64,000 nucleotides of DNA, taken from assembly GCF_032062135.1 (NCBI RefSeq), contig NC_092861.1, positions 142,096,995 through 142,160,994 of the forward strand, given 5' to 3'. The position numbers and the translations under genes were made by a program. A model generated the notes under the pieces. That model was not told where the DNA came from, made no database searches, and saw only the letters and a list, made by a program, of their open reading frames with translations. Positions 47,801 to 58,737 of this stretch are shown here, piece by piece. Within the stretch, counting starts at the first letter, position 1; each line of letters begins with the position of its first letter. This stretch comes from Pyxicephalus adspersus. Its lineage: Eukaryota; Chordata; Amphibia; Anura; Pyxicephalidae.

Positions 47801-50800
47801 TCCAATCAATAGATTGAAGGAGGTGATTTGACAAAAGAAGCAACAATTCAGCTAGAGTTTCTCATTAGATATTTTTATTAATGTTTTTTTTTAGGGGGGG
47901 GGCAGTTGCAAATCTATGCACATAAGGGATACTTGGAGCTTCAGAGCCTAGTGAACATGAACTGATGCATTCCAAATATTTTCAGCAAAGTGCTGCTATC
48001 CACCCAGCGGCAAACCAGGTAATGCAGGTTAACGCATTAGCACATGTTGCCCTTGCATTTGCAGTTGCTGTGCAGTTCTTCCTCCAGAGGAAAAGCAACA
48101 TAAAAGTCAGAAACATGCTGGCAACCTTATGCAGATAAATGGTTCCCAATGGTTGGAAAGGTGATTGAAAATGCAGCACAAAGCTTCATATGACTGCTAA
48201 TCTGAAATGGACCTAAGACCTGAAAGCACTACCAGCAATGATAGCTAGAGATATATGAATGAACTTGACTTTAAACAACTACCATCACCAAGGCGGGCAT
48301 TAGTCTTCTACTGACACAAGGATAAATCCAAACTATTAGCAATATTCTATCATTTATTCTACTATTTTATTTTTAGCTTATCCCAATTAAGCAATTTTAA
48401 ATGAAATAAAGTCAGAGAAAGGATTTAATGATGATAAAAGTTAGTAGTGATATGTTACTGTATGCATTCCAGGTGTTGAGAAAGCTTTGCTACACAATTT
48501 TGCTGGCCGACCTTCAGCAGCCTTGGAGGGTGTGAAGTCCGGATACTACTTCTCCTTTCCTCCTGCAGTTACAAAAAATAACCAGGTAAGATATTATTTT
48601 AAGTACAGTTTTGGAATTACCACTACTCTGGGCCAGAATTATAAAAGATTTCCATACCTTAAGCAGCTGCATGACTGACAGAAAAAAAAAAAATTTTTTT
48701 TGGCTAACATTGCTAGTTTTTTTACTTTTTAAACTACAGCCTCCAGGCCACCATCATAGATCCTGATTTTACTGTAAATAGGTATAGCTCAGGCTGCAAT
48801 ATTGACCTCTACTCCGGTGCTGTTACGCACAGTATTGTTTTGGCTACAAGATGTCCTCAGTCTTTTGAGTTAAATGATGCTCATTATCGCTTAACGTTAA
48901 AGACTGATACTATAGTGGTAGGTTCAGGATGCAATGGGTCCTCCCCATTTGAGAAGTGTCTTTCATGTACAATGTAATGCTTTAGGGAATAGCAGCACTG
49001 ATTTCATCACAGAGCCTCTCTATGCATCATAAAAGGATATGTGCACTTGTATATAGGATGCACTTATAACCTCCCTTCCCTCTTTCACTTATACAGACCT
49101 AACCCACCATCCTCCTTTACATATTTCTGCATATTATTATTATTATTATTATTATTAATTTTATTAATAATAATATTAATATTTTTATTAATAATAAGAA
49201 GTATTTATATAGTGCCAACATATTATGCAGAGCTGTACAATAAATAGGCATTTCAAATGACAGACAGATACAGACAGTGACACGGGAGGAGGAGAGGACC
49301 CTGCCCAGAAGAGATTACAATCTAGGAGGATGGGGATGTAGCACACAATACTGAGATCCTCTCTTCTAGCTGTTCCTGGGACAATCAGACCCCATTGACC
49401 TTTATGAATTGTTTCCTTGGGATAGGAGAGAGTAGATAATCCCTATAGTAATCACTGGAGTTGATTTACTGAAGGTCATTTACTAACCAAAGTGAAAAAT
49501 CATCTTGCAAAAGATAATTTACTTAGCTTAGTAAAAGTGGTGAAAATTCACTGTGCAAAGGATACCCAATCACCTGCAAGGAAGTCTAAACAAAAACAGG
49601 ATTTGGTTAATGTCAGCAGAGCTTCATCTCATTTAATAAACTGAGTGAAATATCACTTGAAGGTGAAAAATTTACTTTGCTAGTAAATATCCTATATTTC
49701 CTTAGTAAATCAACCCTACTGATTGAATACTGACTTTCATATACAACATTACCTGTTCTAGGTCAGTATAACAGAATGTCATTTTCAGAAGGTGTCAGCA
49801 ATGGTGGCCTATCATTTATACATTACTGTGCGCATTGTTCTTTGATGTATTACTGTATATCAGGCGTGATTTTTTTTTTATCCAGCTTTGCTACTGCTCT
49901 CATTTTCAATTATAAGCCATGATTATTAAAAGCTACAATTGCTTTACGCTTCGTTGTTTCTGAACTCCAGAGAGAGAAGTTAATAAGGCAGATCCCACTG
50001 GAGAACATCTGCTTAGAGACAGATTCACCAGCGCTCGGGCCAAACAGAGAGGTAAGAACAAACAGACAGCAGACATGTAGATTAAACCTTGTGACAATGT
50101 GGCTCATTACATGTGTACAATAAATGCCACATGAGGTCATGTCATAAAAATATATAGTTACCTGGTGCAAACATATAACACAGAAGATTCCATGTTTTAA
50201 AGATAAGATACAGTCTTCTTTTTGATTGTTTATTTTTAAAATCTGCTTAAAGTTCAACTAAACCTAAGAATGACTATTGTCTTATATTGCAATATAACAG
50301 TCTTCCTTAATCTTTGAAACATGGGGGACCCCTTAAAGAAACTTTCAGGTCTTCAGGGAACCTTGGCTAGTATTACTATATATGAGCAGCACGGTGGCTC
50401 AGGGGTTAGCACTCTGGCCTTTGCAGCGCTAGGTCCCAGGTTTGATTCCCAGCCAGGACATTATCTGCATGGAGTTTGCAGGTTCTCCCCGTGTCTGCAT
50501 GGGTTTCCTCCAGGTAGTCAGATTTCCTCCCACATCCCTACAATAATGACATATGACTATGGTAGAGACATTAGATTGTGAGCTCCTTTGAGGGACAGTT
50601 AGTGACACGACTATGGACTTTGTACAGCGCTGCGTAATATGATAGCGCTATATAAATACTGTGTAATGATAATAATAATAACCCCTAGCTCAGTTTGTTA
50701 CCATGGTGGAAGAATTCCTCTTACACTGCTGACCATTGGGAAGAATATCACCCTTACAGGTAGCCAAAAAGATCATTGGCATCACTTAAACTCACCCGAG

Positions 50801-52282
50801 AGGCACAAACTGATCATTGCCCAAGGAACCCCTAGTAAGCTCCAGAAGAACCCTAGGGTTCCATAGAACCTTGGTTGAGAAACAAGGTTTTTATACATTT
50901 ATATACTATAAAATGCCTTGACAACTCAACATTCAACCTAAATACCATGGAAAAATTGATATTGGTATTGATAATACCTAAATATCAGTCTTACAGATAA
51001 CCAAAAAATTCAGTATCACTTAAACTGACCTCTGAGACACAAATTGCTCATTGCTCAAGGAACCCCTAGCAATCTGCTAGTGGCAACTGTGTTACATTTG
51101 CTCTGTAAAGAAGCAATTTTTATAAGCACCTTGCACTGATGACTAGCATCCTGTAACCATTGTATTTCTTTGAAGCTGCCTTCTTTGCTTCCAACTTGCC
51201 CTGGTCCAACACAATCCTCTTTGGCCATTGGGCAGCCATGCGCATGTGTTAAGCCGCGTACACACGTGCAATAATTATTGTTGGAAACGAACGACTAACG
51301 ACCGTTCGTTACTTCAGCTTAATTTAATAAAGTTCTCCAAGACTGGAGAAGATATACTATCAAGGGGGGAACCTGGTGATCCAGTAAATCTGGAATGGAT
51401 TTTGCAATAAGATTTGACAAATATTTTCAATTCTGTAATAGATCATTTCCAGGTTTGCTGGATTGCCTATGTTCACTCATAATAGTCTATCTTCTCCAGT
51501 CCCAGTGAGGTTTGATAAATCAGGCCCATTGCCTCCAGCATCTAGGTCTATTCTCAGAAAGGAAGAGAGCTGGGTTCCACACCGCTTGGCATATTTGCTG
51601 TTTAATGTGAGGAAACTACAAAAAGGCAGCAGAAGCAGGCGGACATTGCATGTTTTTGCAGGTCTACTTTCTGGTGCATTTTTGTATTTTCACTTTAATT
51701 CAGGTTAAGAAATTATAAAACAATATTTGGCATTTATTAAGAACAATTGTAAAGGTATTATTTGCAACTGTGTAAATGCTGGTAAATTCATGCATCAAAG
51801 TTTTAAAATGGAACCATTAGCTGTCTATGCCCTGCTATGTAGTGTCATTTGTCCCTTATAGACCCCTAAAATACCCAATATGTATGGGTATGGGGTACAT
51901 GTGTACCTCTCCTTTATCACATACAGACAGGATAAAGGATTTTTAGATTATATAAGCTTTGATCCAGGCCAACACTCCAACCCTTCATAATCAGCCAGTG
52001 GTAAAGAAAAGTGGAAAGTAAAGTTTCAGCAATGAAGGGCACTACAAACTGCACCATCATGCCAATTGCATTTAGAGTTTTATTCACTGCATAGGACGAA
52101 ATCCTAAAAAATCACACTGTGTTTCACATTTGCTTCAGGAAAGAAATGTCCCATGGAACATCCGCATTCCCTGTGAATATATTGCCCGAGTGAAAGGTAT
52201 TTCTCCAGAGACAGTTTGCGAGGTAACGACGCAAAACTCCCTACGGCTCTTCCAGAAAATGCATCATAAGTTGAATAAATAA
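41803..52282 (+). CDS. TATDN3 copy B, diverged tandem duplicate
   Basis: Ten coding exons: 41803-41859, 42862-42894, 42997-43070, 44430-44511, 45166-45228, 46882-46991, 47641-47696, 48473-48585, 49971-50051, 52139-52282; 813 nt, 270 aa. Every junction has the same phase as copy A, and eight of ten exons the same length. The predicted metal ligands are kept: His9/His11 (VDCHCHV), Glu103 (AIGEIGLDF), His143 (NVHSRS), His166 (LLHNFAG), Asp214 (LETDSP). The GxHP motif reads GVQP (Gln67), and HAFDG has become HNFAG. The last exon shares 24 of 47 residues with copy A by hand count, so the duplication is old. There are no stops or frameshifts. The exon 6 donor (CCAGT|GTCAGT) is weak. It is likely expressed as it has its own GC/E-box promoter, but activity may differ from copy A. 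Confidence 0.9.
43207..43526. mobile_element. hAT MITE (family H2) in TATDN3-B intron 3
   Basis: Starts CAGTGGTCCCCAACC and ends GTTGGCGACCGCTG. It is flanked by AACCAGAG (43199-43206) and GCCCAGAG (43527-43534), a degenerate 8-bp duplication. It sits inside an H1-type sequence whose right part continues AGGTTTCTAGGGGTTTCTTG. It is GC-rich, and antisense open frames across it are chance. Confidence 0.7.
44945..45091 (-). repeat. Single arm of family G palindrome
   Basis: TTTTTAAGCCGGGTAACAAG, a GGACAGGTGGTGGCT block, AGTTCTGGGTGGTCAC and GCGTCTGGGGAGAACAC. Confidence 0.65.
45430..45600 (-). repeat. L2-type repeat tail in TATDN3-B intron 5
   Basis: Reverse copy from the TTATTA tract through GATTTATATAGCATCAAG to GAGCTTACAATCTAGGAGG. 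The following stretch (TCCTCTCTTCTAGCTGCTCC) is shared with 49360-49400, so the element extends beyond the tail. Confidence 0.8.
46385..46655 (-). mobile_element. hAT-like MITE (family H1)
   Basis: From CAGACTTTCCTGACCTTTCT to CATGGTAGAGAAACCCCGGTG, with GGGAACCCCAACTATAATTA and GTGTCAGTGGTAACTGACCT in the middle, matching 14495 and 50295. Confidence 0.6.
49136..49400 (-). repeat. TTA microsatellite and L2-type repeat
   Basis: A TTA run at 49136-49157 leads into a reverse L2-type copy (TATTTATATAGTGCCAACAT ... GAAGAGATTACAATCTAGGA), extending to the same TCTCTTCTAGCTGTTCCTGG block as at 45430. Confidence 0.8.
49451..49716. repeat. Fold-back MITE (second palindromic family)
   Basis: Left end GTTGATTTACTGAAGG and right end CCTTAGTAAATCAACC are inverted. 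Inner parts (CATTTACTAACCAAAGTGAA / CTTTGCTAGTAAAT) also pair. It resembles family F in layout but not in sequence. Confidence 0.6.
50295..50890 (-). mobile_element. hAT-like MITE (H1) split by a SINE
   Basis: H1 sequence (TCTTCAGGGAACCTTGGCTA at 50350; GACCATTGGGAAGAATATCA at 50733; GGTTCCATAGAACCTTGGTT at 50859) is interrupted by the SINE at 50384-50691. The order shows that the SINE is younger. Confidence 0.7.
50384..50691 (+). repeat. V-SINE-like element, best preserved copy
   Basis: Head GAGCAGCACGGTGGCTCAGG, B-box GGTTTGATTCC, core GGAGTTTGCAGGTTCTCCCC, then a CATGGGTTTCCTCC block, tail AGCGCTATATAAATACTGTG and TAATAA repeats. Confidence 0.85.
50985..51075 (-). mobile_element. H1 hAT-like fragment
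   Basis: Shares ATCACTTAAACTGACCT, CACAAATTGCTCATTGCTCA and AGGAACCCCTAGCAATC with the fuller copies. Confidence 0.5.
51250..51312. mobile_element. Family T MITE end fragment
   Basis: AAGCCGCGTACACACGTGCA followed by ATAATTATTG resembles the left end of the 37150 element; no matching right end is found, as a family F element follows. Confidence 0.45.
51316..51530. repeat. Palindromic fold-back MITE (family F)
   Basis: TTTAATAAAGTTCTCCAAGA at the left and GAGGTTTGATAAATCAGGCC at the right; arms are diverged but keep GGTGATCCAG / TGCTGGATTGCC. Confidence 0.65.
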
Positions 52283-52283
52283 A
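52274..52283 (+). terminator. Poly(A) signals overlapping the TATDN3-B stop
   Basis: Two overlapping AATAAA hexamers (52274-52279, 52278-52283) cover the last two codons and the TAA stop. A T-rich tract follows. Confidence 0.5.
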
Positions 52284-54960
52284 CTTTTTTTTAACAACTA
52301 TGGGGTCTATTTTAATTTTAAATGTGATATTAGGCAGCAGAGTTGTCACCGTGTAGAAAAGATATTTTAGATGACCATGTGGCTTTTAATTAACTTTAAT
52401 ACAGATCTGAATACTGAATAAGATATAACCATGTAGTGACTTTATACAGTTACAAGAATACAAGATTTTATTGTTATATTAAGCCTTCAAAATAAACCTG
52501 ACCTGGCCTTGGAATGTTTAAAATATAACAGTGGTAGTGTAGGCATATTGTGGTATCTGCAATTACAATTGTGAGTCTTCCACATGACAATAGAATGATG
52601 GCGAAGAGAATTTTGCCTGAAATGGAAGAGGCGTCATCTTGACTTGGAGGGAAGTAAAGGGACTGGGTATAATATGGGGTAATAGCCCAAGGAAGATCCA
52701 GAAGGACATAGGGAATACTATGGAGACTAATGTAGGTATTTTTGGCTGCTATTCCTCTTTCTCGTCCTGACAGTCCCTGCAGCTGCATCTGATAGAGGCA
52801 CACTTTAACTGTTTTTTTCTCTGGCAACTTTCTATCTGGAAGTTCCCCTGCCTAGAAAAAAATATTTCTTTAGGTATTCAGAGGATTCCCTGAATGATTG
52901 AATTACATTGAACTACCTGAGAAATATCCGGGATTCCTTAATCCTTTCTAAAAAAGCAAACATTTCTACAGAAATGTTCAGTACTATCCAAATGTTATCC
53001 AATAACTATTATTAAACTTCTTCCCATACTTTAGTAATCTACTTTACCCAAACCATACAGTCCCAAGTATATACCGCTGAGGTGGCTAAGTTAGACGAAA
53101 CGTGTTGGGTAACTAAGACTGTAATGGTTACAAAACGAATGTAGTTGTCTTCTGTATAAAATGGATAACCCAACCCTATGACAAAATATTGGGCTTGGGA
53201 ATGTACAGACTGATTGTTATTTTATTATTCTTTAAAAATCACCCTTTTATCAGTTATGCCATTTATCACCCGGCATAAGTTGTCAGATTTTTTGCTTTTG
53301 TTTTTACTGCAGACACTTTTTTCTAGAGCTAGAATTTCCATATTTGTGCCAAACTGCGCAACCCTGTCTACCTGGTCAGAAAACCGGATTTTACTGTGCT
53401 GTAATTAAAGTGGACGTATAGCCAAAAATTAGGAAGTAGGGAAAGGGTTACACCCCCAGCCAGGGTACATTTTGTTTAGCTGTCTGTGTACCACTGAGGA
53501 AATATCTCTTCACTTTCTGTCCTAGAGACACAACAAGGACTTCCAAATCTTCCAAAGTGGGAATGTTCTCCTTTGTCCTGGGCACTTTATAATTTTCCCT
53601 ATTTTGGCGACAATGGTTAACAGGGCAGGAAAAGGGGGTGCTGACATGGACAGCAATAAACCCTAACAAAGGTCTAACACTTACCAAGCCATCTACTAAA
53701 AAAATACCAAATTTCCCTATATACACATTATGAACAAGACCTGGAAATTGTAAATGTAACACACACAGGTCTTGTCCTTTCTCCAGCCTAGTGATTGGAC
53801 AGTTAAATGAGAGCATAAGTTAATTTCTCCATTAATCTGATCTTTCCTCCTATTAGAATGTTTCCTATTAGTGCATAATACCAACTGATTGGCTGCTGCT
53901 GCTGCTTCTCATTTTCCCGATGTGAATTCTGCTATAGGGAGATTGCAAAAGAAATATTCCTAAATCAAATGGAGGTACACTTTTTTATTTACTAAAATAT
54001 ATTTAATGATAACTTATACAGAGCTGCAATATTGTGTGTGTTTTATTTGTTTTTATCTGCCTGGAATTCAGCTTTGCTTTTGGCCTAGCCATTAGAATCT
54101 TCAAGGATGTGGTCTCTTCATGTTAGTCATTGTGTACTTTTATCTTCTCTGTAACATACCCAGGAAGAGATTAATTATAGCTGATGATGTCAAATACATT
54201 ATAGCGCCTTTTCCGCCTATTTTGTGCTGATTCCAATTCACTGTCATCACCTGCAGTGTCTGAAAACAAACAGCACATTTTTCTTCTCATTGCTTGTCAT
54301 TCTAAGGTCAAACTACACTAATTTACTTTGAGGAAATTCATATTCTGCCTGGATCCTGCAGTCATAGTATGGGAGTATGTGCCACCTATGGTTTATGCCC
54401 CAGGCTGGGTTTGCCATTTGACACCGGGAAGTAGTAGTAAATGGACACAATCAAATTACACAGCTTTACCAAATGATATGGATCTTTATTTTTGCCGTGT
54501 AATTTCCAAGTTTTATTAACCTTCACTGAAAATGACCATTACTTCTTTTGTTATCCTGCAATCCTAAAGCGACACTAAACTCAAAGGGGGGTGCTGATTA
54601 TGGCACATACATATCAATGTGCAGCTGCCCTGCAGTGATGACTGCTCCAAGACCTCTCATTACTGCATCTTTGGAAGGCATCATCTTCACCAGCGAAGAT
54701 TTCCGAAAAGACGGCAATCCTCTTCCGCCATTGGATAGATACTAACTATGTAACTCCTGTGCATGTCCAGGCATTATATCGTTTCTAGCATATGCTTTGC
54801 ACCTTGTAGAGCGTAAGCAAAAAAACACAATGAGCCGGGACTTTATTGCATTGCATATCTCTTTTGTAAATTAGAACCACATCCTTTTTGTTTTTTATGA
54901 GTTTGGGTCCACTTTATCTTAGTGAGTTGGGCTTAGTACCTGTATGGCAGTGCAGTGCAA
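52284..54960. other. Noncoding stretch, no gene seen
   Basis: Between TATDN3-B and SPATA45. No exon recognised. The motif GAGGTGGCTAAGTTAGACGA then AACGTGTTGG at 53080-53110 is the third GAAACGTG-like repeat core. Confidence 0.45.
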
Positions 54961-55186
54961 TGGGCCTGATTTATTAAAGCTCTCCAAGTCTGGAGAAGAA
55001 ACACTTTCATCAGTGAAGCTGGGTGATCCAGCAAACCTGCAATTGGTTTCTTCAAAATAATTTGCTATTTGCTAGCAAATGTTTTTAATTCTGGACCAGA
55101 TCCATTCCAGGTTTGCTGGATTACCTAGCTATACTAATGAAAGTGTATTCTCTCCAGCCTTAGAGAGCTTTAAATAAGCATGCCCA
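54961..55186. repeat. Palindromic fold-back MITE (family F)
   Basis: GGGCCTGATTTATTAAAGCT at the left and its near-complement AGAGCTTTAAATAAGCATGC at the right. Inner arms GCTGGGTGATCCAGCAAACC and GGTTTGCTGGATTACCTAGC. Confidence 0.85.
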
Positions 55187-55353
55187 ATGTGCTGCAGTGC
55201 CAAACAGTTACTAAGCTCAATGTACTTATGCTGTGGTGTTCCACTATCCTAATACAAGAACAATGCTATACATATGCAGGTAACAATGCAACATACAGAG
55301 TGAATGAGGTCTGTGTGCATATTATCAAACTCAGACTAGGGGGAGATCTACTA

Positions 55354-55512
55354 AATTGTAAGCTCTTCGGGGCAGGGTCCTTTCCTCCTATATCACTGTC
55401 TGTATTAGTCTGTCATTTACAACCCCTATTTCATGTACAGCACTGCGTAATATGTTGACTCTATATAAATCCTGTTTAATAATAATAATATTAATATAAT
55501 AATAATAATAAT
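55354..55512 (+). repeat. L2-type repeat tail with ATA repeats
   Basis: AAATTGTAAGCTCTTCGGGG to ATGTTGACTCTATATAAATC, then AATAAT repeats. Confidence 0.8.
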
Positions 55513-55894
55513 ATTAGAAGAGAGCACTGCAGGTGCCTAAACAGTCTTTTTATAGTTGCTGAGTGACTTGTTATAAAAATCTCTACATCAATATAGTTTA
55601 TCCAGTATTTCAGACCATTAGCAAGCCCCTAAGATTCTAGTTCTCCCAAATGAGATAAAAGGCTGTTCACTACCAGTGAATTAAATACTTTGTAAAAAAA
55701 AAGTCCCTAAAATGCCTTCCTGATTTCGTTCTGCTACACAACAACAATTATGTCAGTTGTCATGTGAAATGTGGGTGTTTAGTATAGGGCTGGATCTTCC
55801 TCAAGGCAATGTTCATGTTTTTTGCCTTTTTTACATTTCAGCATAATTACATCTGTATTTTAGGAGTAAAAAAGTGGCCTGACTTGGTGGTGTG

Positions 55895-56075
55895 GATTTA
55901 TTATTATTATTATTATTATTACTATCCTAGTGCTGACATATTAGGCAGTGCCTTACAATGTCTATAGTCCTATCACTAGCTGTCTCTCAAAGAGCTCACA
56001 ATCTAATGTCCCTACCATAGTCATACAGTATGCTATTAACACAGTCTAGGGCCAAATTTTGAGGAAAATCAACAT
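55895..56075 (-). repeat. TTA microsatellite and SINE 3' part
   Basis: A TTA run (55897-55920), then a reverse SINE tail: GTGCTGACATATTAGGCAGT, GTCCTATCACTAGCTGTCTC, CTCACAATCTAATGTCCC. Confidence 0.65.
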
Positions 56076-56659
56076 AACTTGTTTTTTAGAATGTGTTGAA
56101 GGTTGGAATTTAGGGATTGAGCCTATAGGTACCTAAGATGGAAATCTGTCCCTGGTTATACCTAGTAAGAAGACTTGACTATTCGGATAGAATGATGCTT
56201 CAGGAGCAGCAATACGTCTGGGTAGACATCTTAGTCCACGAATCAAACATAAAGCACAGCTACATCCGTACTAGGCTGGATGTTCTCATTCTCCTGCAGT
56301 GAATTCCTGGTAAACCCATCTGTAACCATCACTGACTCCAGAACCTGAACAATCTTATTTCTGTTTATAGACTTACTTATCTGTATACTTTGCAAATGTG
56401 CATTGTGCTCCACTTGCTTCAGGTATAAAAACTCCATTCACAAAGGTGAACGAAAATAATGCTAGGAGAAGACACTGATTGTACACCCTGTCAACCAACC
56501 TCCTTTCCATTAGGTATTGCAGAGAGAAGTCTGCTTGACACCTTGGGCTCCATCACAAAGTCTGACTTAAATCAATTGTGCATAAAGTTCAGGTAACGAT
56601 ATGGAGAGCAGTACAGTAAGGAGCAATATGTCCTCTGGGCTATAAATCACCCCGCTGTT

Positions 56660-56850
56660 ATTATTAGTAGATATTATTTTAATATTATTATTAATAATAT
56701 TAATTATAATAATAAAAACAGGATGTATATAGCGACATCATATTACACAGCGCTGTACATTAAATATAAGTTGCAAATGACAGAGAGATACAGACAATGA
56801 CAAAGGAGGAAGAGCTTACAATCTAGAATGTGGGGGAAGTATCACACAAT
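56660..56850 (-). repeat. L2-type repeat tail
   Basis: Reverse copy from TTATTAATAATATTAAT through GATGTATATAGCGACATCAT to GAGCTTACAATCTAGAATG. Confidence 0.75.
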
Positions 56851-57290
56851 TAGCCCTGTTCAGGTATAGTTCAGTTATGCCTGTTACCCTGTTCAGGTAT
56901 AGTTCAGTTATGACTGAAATAAAACCAACTGATGGACACAAATATGCTTTATTGAGTATGGTTGAAAAGAAAGAGAAATTAGCTGAGAGCCATGTAATGA
57001 AATTGGAAGATCTCCATGGAGGATGTCTGTGGATGGCAGTGAACATTTATCCAAACTCTCCGACGCCCTTTTGCTTCTAATATCTGTTACACCAAATGTC
57101 CTTTACCTGTAAATAAACACAGATAGGAAATATTTAATCCAGAAGCCCGTTACCTAGAGAATATTGACATCCTGGAAGGCAGTTTATTGGCTTTGCTTGA
57201 TAATTGTTCCCAGGAACAGAATTTAATTTTTAACAGGATGAATGAACTTGGTTGACCTGATTCCAATGGCTGTTGTGTTGTATAATCTTC

Positions 57291-57325
<35 letters not shown>

Positions 57326-57886
57326 AATATAATAAAAATCACTGTAATATGGCAATCTTGTGGAACTTACTCTTCATATCCATGTCCTTGCATGGTCCTT
57401 TTGAATACTGGACCACAAAAAAAGGCTTTTAAAAATGACGTTATGTTATCATGGTCTGATATTTAATTCTGATAGTAAATAAGGTCCTAATATTTTTGTT
57501 GATGAAATCTTGCCTGAAAAATATTGAGTTGGGTTGCCTAATGTAAAGGGAGCCTTTTATGTTACCAAATGCTGGGGCAAATCCAACACCAACCCTCAGA
57601 AAACGTTTTAGGTAAAATGGGTTCCTGGGCAAATATGAAGTGAAGACCCCCAATGCAACCTTACTATTCTGTCAGCTGCAGCCCTGGATAAGTGGAGGGC
57701 ACTGGGCAATTTATTTCAAGATTTGTTCACATCCCAAAACCAGTCCTTCCAACCCTTTAGTGGTGCCATTGCTGCTATTTGGAGTTATGTTTTGGAATTC
57801 TAATACATAAAGTCAGCCATTGCGAGATAAAAGGTTAAATAGAATAGCAAAATTGCCAGTGGGACATATATATATATTTTATAGGG
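56851..57886. other. Noncoding, TA repeat at 57294-57322
   Basis: An exact direct duplication of about 24 bp (CCTGTTCAGGTATAGTTCAG plus TTATG) occurs at 56856 and 56888. A (TA)14 tract is at 57294-57322. No gene recognised. Confidence 0.5.
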
Positions 57887-58720
57887 GTGGACATTTGGAT
57901 GAGTTATAGGTGGACATTAGGTAGGATATGGATGGCCATTGGCAGGCTGAATCACCCCCAATTTTTTATATCTCTTTAACATTGCAGCAAGAAACCCTCA
58001 CCAACGTTCTCAGCATGGGTGGACATTGGGATGGGTCATGGGTGGGCCATGGGTGGACATTGGGATGGGTCATGGGTGGGGAATGGGTGGACTAATAGGT
58101 GGGTCATGGGAGGACATTGGGGTGGGCCAAGGACGGACAATAGGATGGGTCATGGGTGGACATTGGGTTGGATCATAGGTGGACATTGGAGTGGGCCATG
58201 GGTGGACATTGGGATGGGTCATGGGTGGACATTGGGGTAGGTTATAGGTGACATTGGGATGGCTCCTGGGTGTAATTTGGGGTGGGTTATAGGTGGAAAT
58301 TAGGTGGGTCTTGGATGGCCATTAGCAGGCTGAATCACCCTCCATTTTTTTTATATCTCTTCCACATTGCAGCAAGAAATCCTCACGAACAATCACAGCA
58401 TTGGTGGACATTAGGATGGCTGAATTACCCCCAATTTTTGATATCTCTTCAACATTGCTGAAAGAAACCCTCGCCAATGGGTCATGGGTGGACATTGGGT
58501 TAGGCCAAGGGTGGACATTGAGGTGGATTATGGGTGAAGATTGGGTAGGACATGGGGTAGACATTGGTGTGGGTCATGGGGTGACATTGGGGTGGATTAT
58601 GGGTGGCAATTGTCAGGCTAAATCACCCCCAATTTTTGATATCTCAAAATTTCTTTGATATCTCAAAAAAATCTTCAACATTGCAGCAAGAAACCCTCAC
58701 CAACAATCACAGCATGGCAT
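57887..58720. repeat. Composite minisatellite beside SPATA45
   Basis: Many units of about 22-26 bp close to GGTGGACATTGGGATGGGTC alternate with four copies of a longer spacer. The spacer reads GCTGAATCACCCCCAATTTT, a TATCTCTTCAACATTGCAGC block and CCTCACCAAC; copies are at 57941-58019, 58325-58402, 58418-58480 and 58615-58718. Glycine/Trp-rich open frames in it are artefacts. It begins about 18 bp past the SPATA45 stop. Confidence 0.9.
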
Positions 58721-58737
58721 GGAATCCTTTGTTTCAA

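Noticed and set aside
58019..58240. Gly/Trp/His-rich open frame in the minisatellite
   Set aside because: Pure product of the GGTGGACATTGGG repeat in one frame.
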